The translations under genes and the position numbers were made by a program. Positions 22,690 through 34,929 of a DNA stretch of 64,000 nt are shown piece after piece. How positions within the stretch are numbered: position 1 is the stretch's first letter; each line of letters starts with the position of its first letter. Under the pieces are notes generated by a model that worked only from the letters and a program-made list of their open reading frames with translations, was not told the DNA's origin and did no database searches. The stretch is from Musa acuminata AAA Group (taxonomy: Eukaryota; Streptophyta; Magnoliopsida; Zingiberales; Musaceae), in assembly GCF_036884655.1 (NCBI RefSeq), contig NC_088355.1, forward strand, positions 23,653,501 to 23,717,500. Reading direction: 5' to 3'.

Positions 22690-23260
22690 CTTGAGACACC
22701 AAGGATGTCCTGTATGAGTGCTCCACTCTTTGATACCAGACTTATAGGTTAGGCCGTCCCAGATCTAGTACAGCTGGTCATTGGGAGTGGTAGTCGACCT
22801 TACGAGGGCTATTGAGTGTCGACAGAGGATCATCCACTCTCGGCATCATGAGAGGAATATCCCATGTGTTCTTGCTCAGACAATTCCCTAGCTAGGGTCA
22901 TTCGGGTTGAGAGAGAAAGAGTTCTCCGGGAGAATCCGATTAGAGCGAGACTCGAGTACAAACCGTATGGGTCTGACAACACCATGCTCGATATACGGTC
23001 TCTGGGATATTAGATGGATGAGGGACTATAGGTACATGGTAACTAAGGATAGATAGGTCCAATGGATTAGATTCCCCTGTATCATCTGGGGACTACGACG
23101 TAGTGGCCTAGTACGTCCGTAGTCGATGAGTCGAGTGAATTATTACAGAGATAATAATTCACTGAGTTAGAAGGAGTTCTGACAGGTATGACTCACGACC
23201 AGCTCGATATTGGGCCTAGAGGGTCACACACATATGGTAGGCATTGCGATGAGTAGAGGT
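22690..23260 (+). repeat. Copia-A 3' LTR, second part
   Basis: Resumes with the duplicated CTTGA after Copia-B and continues the LTR to GATGAGTAGAGG, then stops abruptly. About 450 bp of the LTR end (equivalent to 50-500) are missing. From here the sequence turns into an inverted copy of the same LTR. Confidence 0.9.
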
Positions 23261-24353
23261 TGTTCGTACGCAAAAATCTGTGAAACATGAAACTGCGTAT
23301 ATTGTAGATTGTGTTACCTAAGGAGATCGTAATGCCTACTATATGTGTGTGACCCTCTAGGCCCAATATCGAGCTGGCCGTGAGTCATACCTGTTAGAAC
23401 TCCTTTTAACTCAGTGAATTATTATCTCTATAATAATTCACTCGACTCATCAACTACGGACGTACTAGGCCACAACGCCGTAGTCCCCAGACGATACAGG
23501 GGAATCCAATCCATTGGACCTGTCTGTCCTCAGTTACCATGTACCTATAGTCTCTCATCCATCTAATATCCCAGAGACCATATATCGAGCATGGTGCTGT
23601 CAGACCCATACTGTTTCTACTCAAGTCTCGCTCTAATCGGATTCTCCCGGAGAACTCTTTCTCTCTCAACCCGAATGACCCTGGCTAGGGATTTGTCTGA
23701 GCAAGAACAAATGGGATATTCCTCTCATGACGACGAGAGTGGATGATCCTCTATCGACACTCAATAGCCCTCGTAAGGTCGACTACCACTCCCAATGACC
23801 AGCTGTACTAGATCTGGGACGGCCTAACCTATAAGTCTGGTATCAAAGAGTGGAGCACTCATACAGGATATCCTTGGTGTCTCAAGTCTAAGGACCAGAT
23901 ACACCACTAGGACTACGGAATCGCTGTCTGACAATAAGGCATCATCAACCATCCAGCATTCCGTAAGCGGATCAATCAGTGAACTCATTCTCCAATGAGC
24001 AACTGTACTGTATCCCTAGTGTCCCTACACGAGCAGCTATGAGACCAGCTGCATCCATCATATGGACGGGTATACAGCACACCAGTCTATCCGGTTATCA
24101 CGATGTCCCTCTCGAGTAACCTATGACCGGGATTATTTAGGATATGTGTTTAAGGCTGAATCGATCTCATTATCGTGATCTCATCACGATCCGATTCCCA
24201 TTGCACAAATCCAAGGACATCACAATATATATTTGCATTTATGCAATAGTTATAAAGTGATATATGCCAAAATATAATAAGCAAAAAGATTCTGTATCAA
24301 GTCACACGTGCCATCACTCATGTGATTGGCTTGCTGGGCACCTATGACTAGCA
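23261..24353 (-). repeat. Copia-A' 3' LTR, truncated and deleted
   Basis: Against the full LTR at 29973-31467 this copy has lost its last 70-80 bases and an internal stretch equivalent to about 30136-30440: GATCGTA is followed directly by ATGCCTAC. Together with 22690-23260 it forms a fold-back with arms of about 560 bp (22690-23250 against 23330-23892). The left arm continues beyond Copia-B at 12078-12549. Confidence 0.88.
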
Positions 24354-24461
24354 ATCTCCCACTTGACCTAAAGCCAATCATCTTTGTGTCTAATCCCCAT
24401 CAGACCCCTGTGATGCTCAAATACAATATGAGACAACGGCTTTATTAGTGGATCTACAATG

Positions 24462-25910
24462 TTATCTTCGGATGGAACTCTTTGCACTACTACATCTCCT
24501 CGGGTTACGATCTCTCTGATAAGTTGGAACATCCTCAGAACACTTTTGATGAGACCCGGGTTCCTTTATTTGAATAATCGCCCCATTGTTATCGCAATAT
24601 AAGGAGATCGGCTCCTCGCTACCCGGCACGACTCCCAAATCTGTGATGAACTTCTTCACCCAGACTCCCTCCTTTGCTGCATCTGATGCAACAATGTACT
24701 CCGCCTCTGTGGTCGAGTCAGCAGTGGTATCTTGCTTGGAACTCTTCCAGCACACTGCTCCTCCATTCAAGGTGTACAAATACCCTGAATTCGACTTGCT
24801 ATTATCGACATCAGACTGAAAACTTGAGTCAGTGTAGCCTTCAACCTTAAGGCTATTACCTCCATATACTAGTAAAAGATCCTTAGTCCTTCTCAAGTAC
24901 TTAAGGATACACTTTACTACTTTCCAGTGCTCCAAGCCTGGATCCGCCTGATACCTGCTCGTGACACTCAGAGCATGCGCTATATCAGGCCTAGTACATA
25001 GCATGGCATACATGATAGACCCTATTGCTGAGGCATAAGGTGTCATATCTATGTTCGCCCTTTCTTCTGGAGTCTTTGGGGACATACTCGTAGAAAGCGA
25101 TATCCCATGTCTCATCGGTATGAGACATCTCTTGGAATTTTCCATGCCAAACCTTTTGACAATAGTTTCTATGTACCTGGACTGGGATAAGCCAAGCATC
25201 CTCTTGGATCTATCTCTATAGATTCTAATCCCCAAGATATAATATGGTTCCCCTATGTCCTTCATGGAGAAGTGTCTAGATAACCAAGCCTTTACGGTGG
25301 ATAGCATTCCTATGTCATTCCCAATGATGAGGATGTCATCCACATATAACACCAAAAAGGTGATAGCGCTCCCACTTACCTTTCTGTATACACAAGGCTC
25401 ATTTTCGTTCTTAACGAAGTCATAAGGTCTGATTGCCTCATCGAATCTTATGTTCCAACTTCGGGAAGCTTGCTTTAGTCCATAAATAGATCTAAGCAAC
25501 CTACACACCTTATCTGGGCAGTTCTTGGACACGAATCCCTCAGGTTGCATCATATACACCTCCTCCTCGAGGTTCCCATTGAGGAATGCGGTTTTCACAT
25601 CCATCTGCCAGATCTCATAATCATAGTGTGCTACAATAGCCAATAGAATTCTGATGGATTTTAGCATTGCTACGGGTGAGAAAGTTTCGTCGTAGTCAAC
25701 ACCTTGCCTTTGACGATACCCCTTAGCCACTAGCCTTGCTTTATAGGTCTCTACCTTTCCATCTACTCCGATCTTTTTCTTAAAGACCCACTTGCAACCG
25801 ATGGGTACAATACCTTCGGGCGCATCAACTAGGTTCCAAACCTTATTGGAGTACATAGAATCCATCTCAGAATTCTTGGCTTCTTTCCACTTCCCGGAGT
25901 CTATACTCAT
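24462..25910 (-). pseudogene. pol: Copia-A' RT-RNase H
   Basis: A 482-codon open stretch. Numbering from MSIDSGKWKEAKN, the RT Asp is D104 (QMDVKTAFLNG), YVDD is at 189-192, and the RNase H motif [20 protein letters not shown] lies near residue 420. It is in better shape than the Copia-A copy and covers the frameshift seen there near 11300. Its own C-terminus goes out of frame near 24500. The domain is separated from integrase by a TAG at 25944-25946. Confidence 0.9.
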
Positions 25911-25943
25911 AATAGCCTCCTCGGAGGTCTGAGGATCAATATC

Positions 25944-27052
25944 CTATACATCCTCTGCTCTAATATGTCCCACATATCTCTCAAGAGGATGGGATACTCT
26001 ATCAGACCTGCGTAAAGTTGATACTTGTGTATTAGGTACCTGAACATACTCGGGCTGTAGAGTGGTGCTTGAGCTTGGTTCTCCAACCTCGCTCAATTCT
26101 ATCATTCTCCCACTGTCTCCGTCAAGAATGTGTTCCTTCTCAAGGAACACTGCTCTCTTAGCTACAAAGACCTTTTGGTCCTCGAGATGATAGAAATAAT
26201 ACCCACAAGTTTCCTTGGGGTATCCCACAAATTTGCATCGCTCTGTCCTTGATTCTAACTTATCGGGGTTGTGTCTTCTAACATGGGCAGGGCAGCCCCA
26301 AATCTTAACAACCTTAAGATCAGGCTTCTTCCCTTTCCATATCTCATATGGTGTAGACACTACCGACTTAGTTGGAACTCTGTTCAGAAGGTAAGCTACG
26401 GTTTCTAGGGCATATCCCCAGAATGAGATGGGTAGGTCAGCGAAACTCATCATGGACCGTACTATATCTAATAATGTACGATTCTCCTTTCAGAGACACC
26501 ATTGAGCTGAGGTGTATAAGGAGGTGTCCATTGTGATAATATCCCATGGTCCTTGAGGAACTGAGTAAACTCTATACTTAAGGATTCACCTCCTCGATCT
26601 GATCGAAGAGTTTTGATACTCTTTCCAGTCTGGTTCTCTATCTCATTCTTATACTCTCTGAATTTCTCAAAGGCCTCGGACTTGTACTTCATTAAGTACA
26701 CATATCCATACCTTGAGAAATCATCAGTAAATGTAATAAAGTAGGAGTAACCTCCAATGGCATGAGTTGACATGGGTCCACATACATCACTATGTATGAG
26801 TTCCAACAACTCATTGGCTCTCTCTCCAGTTCTACTAAATGGAGATTTGGTAAGTTTTCCACGAATGCAAGGCTCACAAGTTGCATATGACACATAGTCG
26901 AATGGATCTAGATATCCATCATTTAGCAACTTTTGAATCCTTCTTTCATGGATGTGACCTAGCCTACAATGCCACAGGTATGCACTGTTCAACTCATCTC
27001 GTTTCCTTTTGGACACATTTACATTCATGATATGTTGAGTGGTGTCTAACAT
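25944..27052 (-). pseudogene. pol: Copia-A' integrase, two frames
   Basis: The first part (27052-26468) has the H/C zinc region (LWHCRLGHIHERRIQ, CEPC), the core Asp (HSDVCGP), the second Asp (LRSDRGGES) and the Glu region (TPQLNGVSERR). It shifts frame near 26480 by loss of one A in a GGAGAAATCG stretch. The second part (26453-25944) has the integrase C-terminal region (TPYEIWKGKKPDLK). It ends at TAG where Copia-A reads GTT GAG, a complex change. Confidence 0.88.
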
Positions 27053-28249
27053 AAACCATTATGCAATGTTCCTTTCGTGATGATCTTATCATCTAATAAT
27101 ATCGAACAACCATTGTTCTCAAAAACAAATTTATATCCACTAACTGTTAAACATGAAATGGAGATGATGTTTTTTGATAATAGAAGGAACAAAATAACAT
27201 GCATCTAATGCAATAAAAGCTCCACTAGGCAGATGTAGGGCAACCTCGCCAACAGCTAATACAGCAACTTTTGCTCCATTACCCATCTTGAGGTCCATCT
27301 CGCCTCTCTCTAGTCTCTTAGGCTTTGCTAGAACCTGCAACGAATTGCATATATGATAAGCACTACCGGTATCCAATACCCATGTGTTATCATAAGAGTT
27401 TGACAAATGGAGACTGATCATGAATGTACTTGAAGCTTCATCAAGCTTTTGTTTCGCCTTTTCTGCAAGGTACTCTTTGCAGTTTCTCTTCCAATGCCCA
27501 TCTTTATCACAGTGGAAGCACTGGCCTTTGTCCTTTATTGGGTCTTTCTTAACAACCTTTGCTTTACCTTGTTTGCCCTTGCCCTTTCCCTTCTTAAGGG
27601 ACCTTTCTGCTTTCCTTTTCTTTCTGGTCTCACCAGTGTAGAGAACTGGCTTCTCTTTCTTAATAGTACTCTCTACCTCCCTCAACATATTGAGGAGCTC
27701 TGGGAGAGTCACCTCAAGCTTGTTCATATTAAAAGTCATTATGAACTGTGAAAAGGAATCTGGTAGGGACTGATGCACAATGTCCACACACAAGTTATCC
27801 TCTAGGACCATTCCTAGACCTATGAGTTTCTCTATCCACTCAATCATCTTTAGGACATAGTTCTGAACCGGTGTCCCCTCAGTCATCCTAGCGCGGAAAA
27901 GGCTCTTGGATATCTCATATCGTTGAGTCCTTCCCTGTTCCTCCAACAATTTGCGGACATGTAGTATAATGGATCTGGCATCCATCTTTTCATGTTTTCT
28001 CTGTAACTCTGGAGTCATAGAGCCCAACATATAACACTGAGCAAGAGTGGAGTCATCAATGTACTTCACGTAGCGAGCGATCTCATCCTCGCTTGCCCCT
28101 TCTTCGGGCGTAGGCATCACTGTATCAAGGACGTACATAATTTTCTCCGCTGTGAGAACAATTCTCAAGTTACGGAGCCAATCCGTATAATTTGGACCAG
28201 TGAGGCGGTTGACATCAAGTATGCCACGTAAGGGATTTGAAAGCGACAT
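27053..28249 (-). pseudogene. gag: Copia-A' gag-protease, one frameshift
   Basis: Reads from [15 protein letters not shown] without a stop for 369 codons. It covers the UBN2-like gag domain, a Lys-rich segment, the CCHC knuckle (C244, C247, H252, C257) and the protease site (D293-T-G). One extra A in a run near 27170 shifts the frame just before the integrase zinc region. It has Gln codons at the two positions where Copia-A has TAG. Confidence 0.9.
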
Positions 28250-28434
28250 TTTCTGAAAATAAAGATGTAGCAGAAATGAATAACATGCAGATTTTGCAAG
28301 AAATAAACTATCAAGATATGGACTTCTATCTTAATATGCTCCCACTATTTTACTAACGAGTCACGCGACACCCTCAGCACGTGAAACGGAAGTCTCCGGT
28401 AGACTTCTAGTGGGGATCTGGATCCAATCAGCAT

Positions 28435-28670
28435 CTTAGTGTAACCTCGAGGGACTCGACCAATCACACTAAGCCTAAAAGGTAGGCAACTCTTGCCGAT
28501 CACAACTCCTTGTGATTCTCGTCCTGTTCGGCCTCCGAATCACCATGGCCTCGAGGGACTCGACCAAGCATACCATGCCCTCAAGTCACCGGTGACATCT
28601 CTATGTCGTAAGCAAGATAGCGAATCGCGATATAGGTGAGTCTCGAGGGACTCGACCAACTCAACCTACA
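28435..28670 (-). promoter_or_regulatory. Leader hairpins of Copia-A' (three)
   Basis: The inverted counterpart of 1986-2299. Hairpins lie at 28435-28473, 28541-28578 and 28632-28670, all with the same 18-base loop. The middle one joins the left arm of Copia-A hairpin 2 to the right arm of hairpin 3. That is an exact deletion of one 79-bp repeat interval. Confidence 0.7.
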
Positions 28671-29959
28671 CCGGGAATCGGTTCCTACTCATAACGATGG
28701 AAGGCCACGTGGGTCAATCTAATTGCCTCACGTTTACCGACTTAATATTATCGAGAGATGTTTCTATAATTTGGTCTCCTAATATGATATGTCACACATA
28801 TACATATTTAATATATATCTACATCGCATGCAAATATATATACATATATAGTATGTGTATAAGAAATCACATCAGATGATCATGGACCACAACCTAATAT
28901 GATTAGGCCCGAGTGAGTAGGCCTAATCACTCATATCAAGATCTATGTGTGCAACGGTGCATCTCCATGCCCTGTGATCGTCCATCTCATCCTCGTCGGT
29001 TCCGTCGACATCTTGATGCATCTCCAAGCATCACGATCGTCCGTCTCGTGGGTCCCGCTATCGCATCCACGCTCCCGCTGCGCCTCCTCATGTGATTACA
29101 ACTTAATCATAGGCACGCAGGCCCGACAATAAACGAGAAATATAATGGAGGTTCGCAGACCTCAATAATAATAATCACAAGTACACACATCACACGGTCC
29201 AAGATCATCCGTCCACACATCATACATCACATGTATAAATAATCATCATCATGTAGGACTACTAGATAATAATAAAAATAATAATCAACTAAACCTTTTA
29301 ATTAATTAATATTTTTATGAAATCAGGGATATATAGGGAATTTCTCAATTCCTAAGGGTATTTTCATAATTTGGACAAAAGACAGAAACTGGAATTTCTC
29401 AAATTCCAAGGGGCAAAACTATCTTTTGCCCAGAAAACCCTAATACCCTTTCCCCTTTTCGCTGCTGCCGCCGCCGCCGCCACCCTACCGGCGGCGGCCT
29501 GTGCGGTGGGGCGAGGGCACTGCCCTCGCCTGTAGGCGGCACGCCCGTTGGCGGCGATGCCGCTGCGGTTGGGTGCCCCCTTCGGGCGCCGCTGCCTCCG
29601 CAGACGGTGCTGTACCGCCGGGCGGCCGCCCCTGTGGGGGGGTTTCGCCCTCGGGAGCAGCGGCGGCATGCGCCGCTGCCTTGCGGCGCCTCTGCCCGGG
29701 GGCTGCCAGCCCCGCCAGCAGCAAGCCTGCTGCAAGCAGACCGCCGGCCGGCTGTTGCAGGTACAGCGCTTGCGCATGCGCCGGCGCTGTGCTGCTTGGT
29801 TGTGGTTGCGGCTGCCGCTGCAGGTGGCTGCAGGCATGCAGATCGAGGGCAGCAACTGTTGCTGCCCTTTCTCGCTTTTGCGTCAACGATTTTGACGTCA
29901 AAATTCTTCCTAAACACAATACACGCAGTTCAAAACCAATCATTCGCACGAACAACCTA
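28671..29959 (-). other. Copia-A' leader, AT-rich then GC-rich
   Basis: Non-coding leader between the hairpin array and the PBS. Positions 28700-29400 are AT-rich and match 1240-1980. Positions 29460-29880 are the GC-rich block with the conserved hairpin near 29512-29532, but with fewer tandem units than Copia-A. No credible ORF. Confidence 0.8.
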
Positions 29960-29971
29960 GCTCTGATACCA
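29960..29971 (-). other. Copia-A' primer-binding site
   Basis: TGGTATCAGAGC on the minus strand, one base from the LTR. Confidence 0.9.
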
Positions 29972-29972
29972 C

Positions 29973-31467
29973 TATTGGGAAATCATGGGGGGCGACATCA
30001 TATGCGCAGCGGAAGAACAAGAAAACAAAATTCCCCAATTCCCAACAAGATGTTCGTCATCGTGCGAAGATTGGTGCGCAAAAATCCGCAAAACACAAAA
30101 CTGCGTATAGAGATTGTGTTACCTAGGGAGATCGTATATCCCTGTTTCCTTGCAGATCCTTAGGAGAGGGTGAAGGAGGTCAAGCGTCCTCCTCTCTAGC
30201 GGTGATCCACACAGCAAGGTTGCGACGGCGCTCCTCAAAACTCCAGGCCTACTCTGAGGTGGAGAGGGAGAGGAGAATAGGAAGGGCAAGCAAAGACTCT
30301 AGCTTATGAGGCTGTGAATCCCTCCTATTTATAGAGATCCCGTGTCAAACCCTAATGGGTCCTTCCCTAGTGGGTATTGGATCTGCATCCAATAAGACAA
30401 GGGCTCCGTCGGATATCTCATATCCAAACCTCTACTCATCGCAATGCCTACCATATGTGTGTGACCCTCTAGGCCCAATATCGAGCTGGCCGTGAGTCAT
30501 ACCTGTTAGAACTCCTTCTAACTCAGTGAATTATTATCTCTGTAATAATTCACTCGACTCATCGACTACGGACGTACTAGGCCACTACGCCGTAGTCCCC
30601 AAACGATACAGGGGAATCCAATCCATTGGACCTGTCTGTCCTCAGTTACCATGTACCTATAGTCCCTCATCCATCTAATATCCCAGAGACCGTATATCGA
30701 GCATGGTGCTGTCAGACCCATACGGTTTCTACTCAAGTCTCGCTCTAATCGGATTCTCCCGGAGAACTCTTTCTCTCTCAACCCGAATGACCCTAGCCAG
30801 GGATTTGTCTGAGCAAGAACACATGGGATATTCCTCTCATGACGCCGAGAGTGGATGATCCTCTGTCGACACTCAATAGCCCTCGTAAGGTCGACTACCA
30901 CTCCCAATGACCAGCTGTACTAGATCTGGGACAGCCAAACCTATAAGTCTGGTATCAAAAAGTGGAGCACTCATATAGGACATCCTTGGTGTCTCAAGTC
31001 TAAGGACCAGATACACCACTAGGACTACGGAATCGTTGTCTGACAATAAGGCATCATCAACCATCCAGCATTCCGTAAGCGGATCAATCAGTGAACTCAT
31101 TCTCCAATGAGCAACTGTACTGTATCCCTAGTGTCCCTACACGAGCAGCTATGAGACCAGCTGCATCCATCATATGGACGGGTATACAGCACACCAGTCT
31201 ATCCGGTTATCACGATGTCCCTCTCGAGTAACCTATGACCGAGATTATTTAGGATATGTGTTTAAAGGTGAATCAATCTCATTATCGTGATCTCATCACG
31301 ATCCGATTCCCATTGCACAAATCCAAGGACATCACAATATATATATATGCATTTATGCAATAGTTATAAAGTGATATACACCAAAATATAATAAGCAAAA
31401 AGATTCTGTATCAAGTCACACGTGCCATCACTCACGTGATTGGCTTGCTGGGCACCTATGACTAACA
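29973..31467 (-). repeat. Copia-A' 5' LTR, full length
   Basis: 1495 bp, the only complete LTR of this family here. On the minus strand it starts TGTTAGTCATAGG and ends CCCAATA (usual CA end mutated). TATAAATA at 30327-30334 is the promoter. Confidence 0.92.
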
Positions 31468-32488
31468 AAGCAAAGGTTGTTAAGAAAGACCCAGTAAAGG
31501 ACAAAGGTCAATGCTTCCACTGTGATAAAGATGGGCATTGGAAGAGGAACTGCAAAGAGTACCTTGCAGAAAGGGCGAAACAAAAGCTTGATGAAGCTTC
31601 AGGTACATTCATGATCAGTCTCCATTTGTCAGACTCTTATGATAACACATGGGTATTGGATACCGGTAGTGCTTATCATATATGCAATTCGTTGCAGGTT
31701 CTGGCAAGGCCTAGGATACTAGAGAGAGGCGAGATAGACCTCAAGATGGGTAATGGAGCAAAAGTTGCTGTAGTAGCTGTTGGCGAGGTCGCCCTACATC
31801 TGCCTAGTGGAGCTTTTATTGCATTAGATGCATGTTATTTTGTTCCTTCTATTATAAAAAACATTATCTCCATTTCATGTTTAACAATTAGTGGATATAA
31901 ATTTGTTTTTCAGAACAATGGTTGTTCGATATTATTAGATGATAAGATCATCATGAAAGGAATATTGCATAAAGGTTTGTTTATGCAAGACACTACTCCA
32001 CATATCATGAATGTAAGTGTCTAAGAGGAAACGAGATGAAGTGAACAGTGCATACCTCTGGCATTGTAGGCTAGGTCACATCCATGAAAGAAGGATTCAA
32101 AAGTTACTAAATGATGGATATCTGGATCCATTCGACTACGTGTCATATGCAACTTGTGAACCTTGCATTCGTGGAAAATTGACCAACTCTCCATTTAGTG
32201 GAAATGGAGAGAGAGCCACTGAGTTGTTGGAACTCATACATAGTGATGTATGTGGACCCATGTCAACTCATGCCATTAGAGGTTACTCCTACTTCATTAC
32301 ATTTACTGATGATTTCTCAAGGTATGGATATGTGTACTTAATGAAGTACAAGTCCGAGGCCTTTGAGAAATTTAGAGAGTATAAGAATGTAGTGGAGAAC
32401 CAGACTGGAAAGAGTATCAAAACTCTTCGATCAGATCGAGGAGGTGAGTACTTAAGTACATAGTTTACTCAGTTCCTCAAGGACCATG
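31468..32488 (+). pseudogene. Third Copia-A copy: gag end, protease, integrase start
   Basis: Plus-strand fragment beginning in the Lys-rich part of gag, directly at the outer end of the Copia-A' LTR. It contains the knuckle [14 protein letters not shown], protease [10 protein letters not shown] and the integrase zinc region and core up to LRSDRGGEY. A two-base loss near 32024 shifts the frame, and TAG at 32461-32463 replaces a Glu codon (GAG), a transversion. It ends at GGACCATG, where an E-family LTR begins at 32489. At the orthologous point Copia-A keeps the uninterrupted sequence, so the E-family LTR inserted there. Confidence 0.88.
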
Positions 32489-34925
32489 TGTAACATCCCT
32501 CGTTTCCGAATGTTCGTATAAATTTCTAGTGATAATGTAAGCATCTATTTTAAATTGACAAAAGAAATAGAGTATGAATTAGAGGTAACTTATTTTTAAG
32601 ATTTGGGAGATTTGTTCAAAAAAGAATCTGAGGACCTATATGTAAACCCTGAGGACCTATATGTAAACCCTGAGGACCTAATCGTGAATATAATAAAAAC
32701 AAGGACTAAACTGCAAAATGCACAAAATAACAAATCCCACCGCCTAAGCCTCTCTGCCTTCGTTCTTAAGGAACCAGAGAAGGCAGCTGCTATGTGGAAG
32801 AATAGAGAAAGAAAGAAAGAAGAAGAGAAAAGAAAGGGGGAAGAAGAAGAAGAAAAATTGGGGCTTTGAGGTTTCTTACTCAATCTTCTCAATTGGGGGT
32901 CAAAATTCTCAAAGGCAAGTGTTCTAACCCCATCCTACAGAATTTTTAGTCTCTGTTTTATGTTGATTCAAAATAAACTGAAGGATTTCTATTTAGAAAC
33001 TGATATGTTCTCTCCTTGGGCAAAGAACCATCGATTCTGAAATTTTTCTGTAAACTGACCCTTATATACGATTCCAGCTATAATTTTTAGTACGAAATGC
33101 AGATTTGAACAGGACATATTTTTTTTGAAATTAGACTCTTATATCTTTCTTTTGACACAAATTTTGAAGATTTTGAATACCGAATACTTACCCAAACGTC
33201 TGTTGCAAATGAGTCTATGAACGCTGCAAATCAGGGATTAAGATTTATGACCTTTCGATACTGAAATGCCTATAACTCCCTGTTGGAAATTTTGATTTGT
33301 ACCAAACTGATTTTATTTGAAACTAGACTTGAAAATATTTCTTTTGACATATAGTTTGAGAATTTTGGAATCCAAATTCCTACCCTAGTATCTGTTGAAT
33401 CTGACCCTATGTATTCTGCAAAACAGTGATTGTGTTTTGACCTTGGGTTACCAAATCAAAGGTAACTCTTTGTTGGAAACTCTGATTCGTACGAAACTTG
33501 TTTCAACAGAAAATATGTTGATATATCTTTCAATGACAGATTTATTAGGGGTATTGGAGCATAATTGATAATATGAAGTATTTGTTCTATGTGCCATTGG
33601 AATTCTGTCAGAAATTGAGCTTTGGTCGATTTCGCGTATTCTGTTTCATTCCATTGGATATTGAATTCTTCTAACCTTCTTATTTGAATTGAGCTAAATA
33701 TGATTGCTTGGATTCCCTGTATACTCTTGCTTCCATTTCATTCCTTTTTTTGGTAAGTAAAGTAAAATTCATTATGTGTAAAGTTTCTACAAATAGCTTT
33801 ATCTATACAAGTCATAGACAAAGCCAAGTAACTCATAGAGTGCTAATGCGATAGTTATGACTACACATGCTGTAGACTATAACTATCTGTGGGTACATTA
33901 TTTGGCATCATTCCCAAGATCTTTAGCTAATAGCAAAATTAAATTTGATAAAAATATCTTTTTCTCTTCGGGTGAAGTGCTCGGTTTTGAGTTCATGCTC
34001 CATACAGGATCTTGAGTCTCTAATAATCTCTTTCAAGAGCTGAGCATTGTTTATGTGTTGACATTCAAAGATTCTATTACATCTCTCCTTCCACATCCAC
34101 CAAATAGCACATCTGAAAATAACCTTTGTCAGTTGTGTAAGAGGCCCTTTTCTTGAGAAACATTGCATAAGGTCGCCTAGTTCTTGGTGCAAGTTTGGTT
34201 GCGACAGTCTATTGAGTTCAAATCGCTGGAGAATCTCCTTCCATATCCATTTTGTATAATCACAAGCAAAATAGAGGTGGTCAACAGTTTCTTCTTGTTG
34301 CAAACAAAGGGAGCATCGGTTAACATGATAGATACCTCTTCTTTTCATATTGTCTATTGTAGGTAGTTTATTGAGGAGGGCCTCTTGTGAATACATTTCA
34401 TATTGTTCCATTTCATTCCTAATATGAATACATTTGTGAGAGATTTGTTCCTTGCATCATATTGTCTTGAAAAGGCACATGTACGTTTTGTTGTTCCGCG
34501 TGTGCTTCCGATATATGCTACTTGTTGTTAAAACTGCCCTCTTGTACTCTGGTGTGTGGGATTGTCTGGACCTTTGCCAGAAATGGTAAAGGGTATGTGT
34601 TTATTGCCCGCTCTGTGGGATATTCTAGACCTTTGCCAGAAATGGTAAAGGGTATGTGCTTAGAGCCTGCGATGCTCTGCCGGCCCCCTCTGACTTCACC
34701 TAGACGTGGGTGGATGGAGCTCCCAGACGTGAGAGACTTTTATCAGGTGGTCATTCAGAAATGGATGAATCACATTCTGACTGAGATCCCACTACACCTT
34801 CTATATATTTGATATGACATCCAGAGTTTTGGTGAGTTGTTTCTGTTCATGCTCTGGATAAGAATGATATGATTGCAACGTCAAGGACGACGTTTGAGCT
34901 TCTGTACGGTATTTGTTTTTGATAT
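32489..34925 (+). repeat. E-family gypsy LTR fragment (plus)
   Basis: Starts TGTAACATCCCTCG, the coding-orientation start of the LTR whose inverted form ends at 48069. It has a 21-bp repeat (GAGGACCTATATGTAAACCCT) in tandem near 32627-32690 and diverged direct repeats of roughly 170 bp across 33000-33700. A LINE interrupts it at 33746. It stops in GATATGCTCTGA, before the real LTR end, at a fold-back junction. No gene within it; the short open frames are spurious. Confidence 0.8.
33746..34405 (-). mobile_element. 5'-truncated LINE in the E-family LTR
   Basis: Minus-strand insertion with poly(T) at 33746, the LINE 3' UTR, and the last 150 or so codons of ORF2 (zf-RVT region: CSLCLQQEETVDHLYFACDY). 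The TSD TTCCATTTCATTCCT is at 33731-33745 and 34406-34420. The 5' end carries about 20 bases (34386-34405) that are not LINE sequence. They resemble nearby target DNA (GAATACATTT recurs at 34427). Confidence 0.9.
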
Positions 34926-34929
34926 GCTC

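Larger units (their letters stand above)
23261..31467 (-). mobile_element. Copia-A', inverted relative of Copia-A
   Basis: Minus-strand element with 5' LTR 29973-31467, PBS, structured leader, gag, pol, polypurine tract near 24354-24364 and a truncated 3' LTR ending at 23261. It is not interrupted by the gypsy element, so it serves as the reference for the broken gag of Copia-A. It carries its own frameshifts. No TSD can be shown because its 3' LTR end is lost. Confidence 0.9.

Noticed and set aside
22690..24353. Large inverted repeat as terminal repeats of a DNA transposon
   Set aside because: Both arms are recognisable copia LTRs next to their polypurine tract or pol; there is no transposase and no matching TSD.
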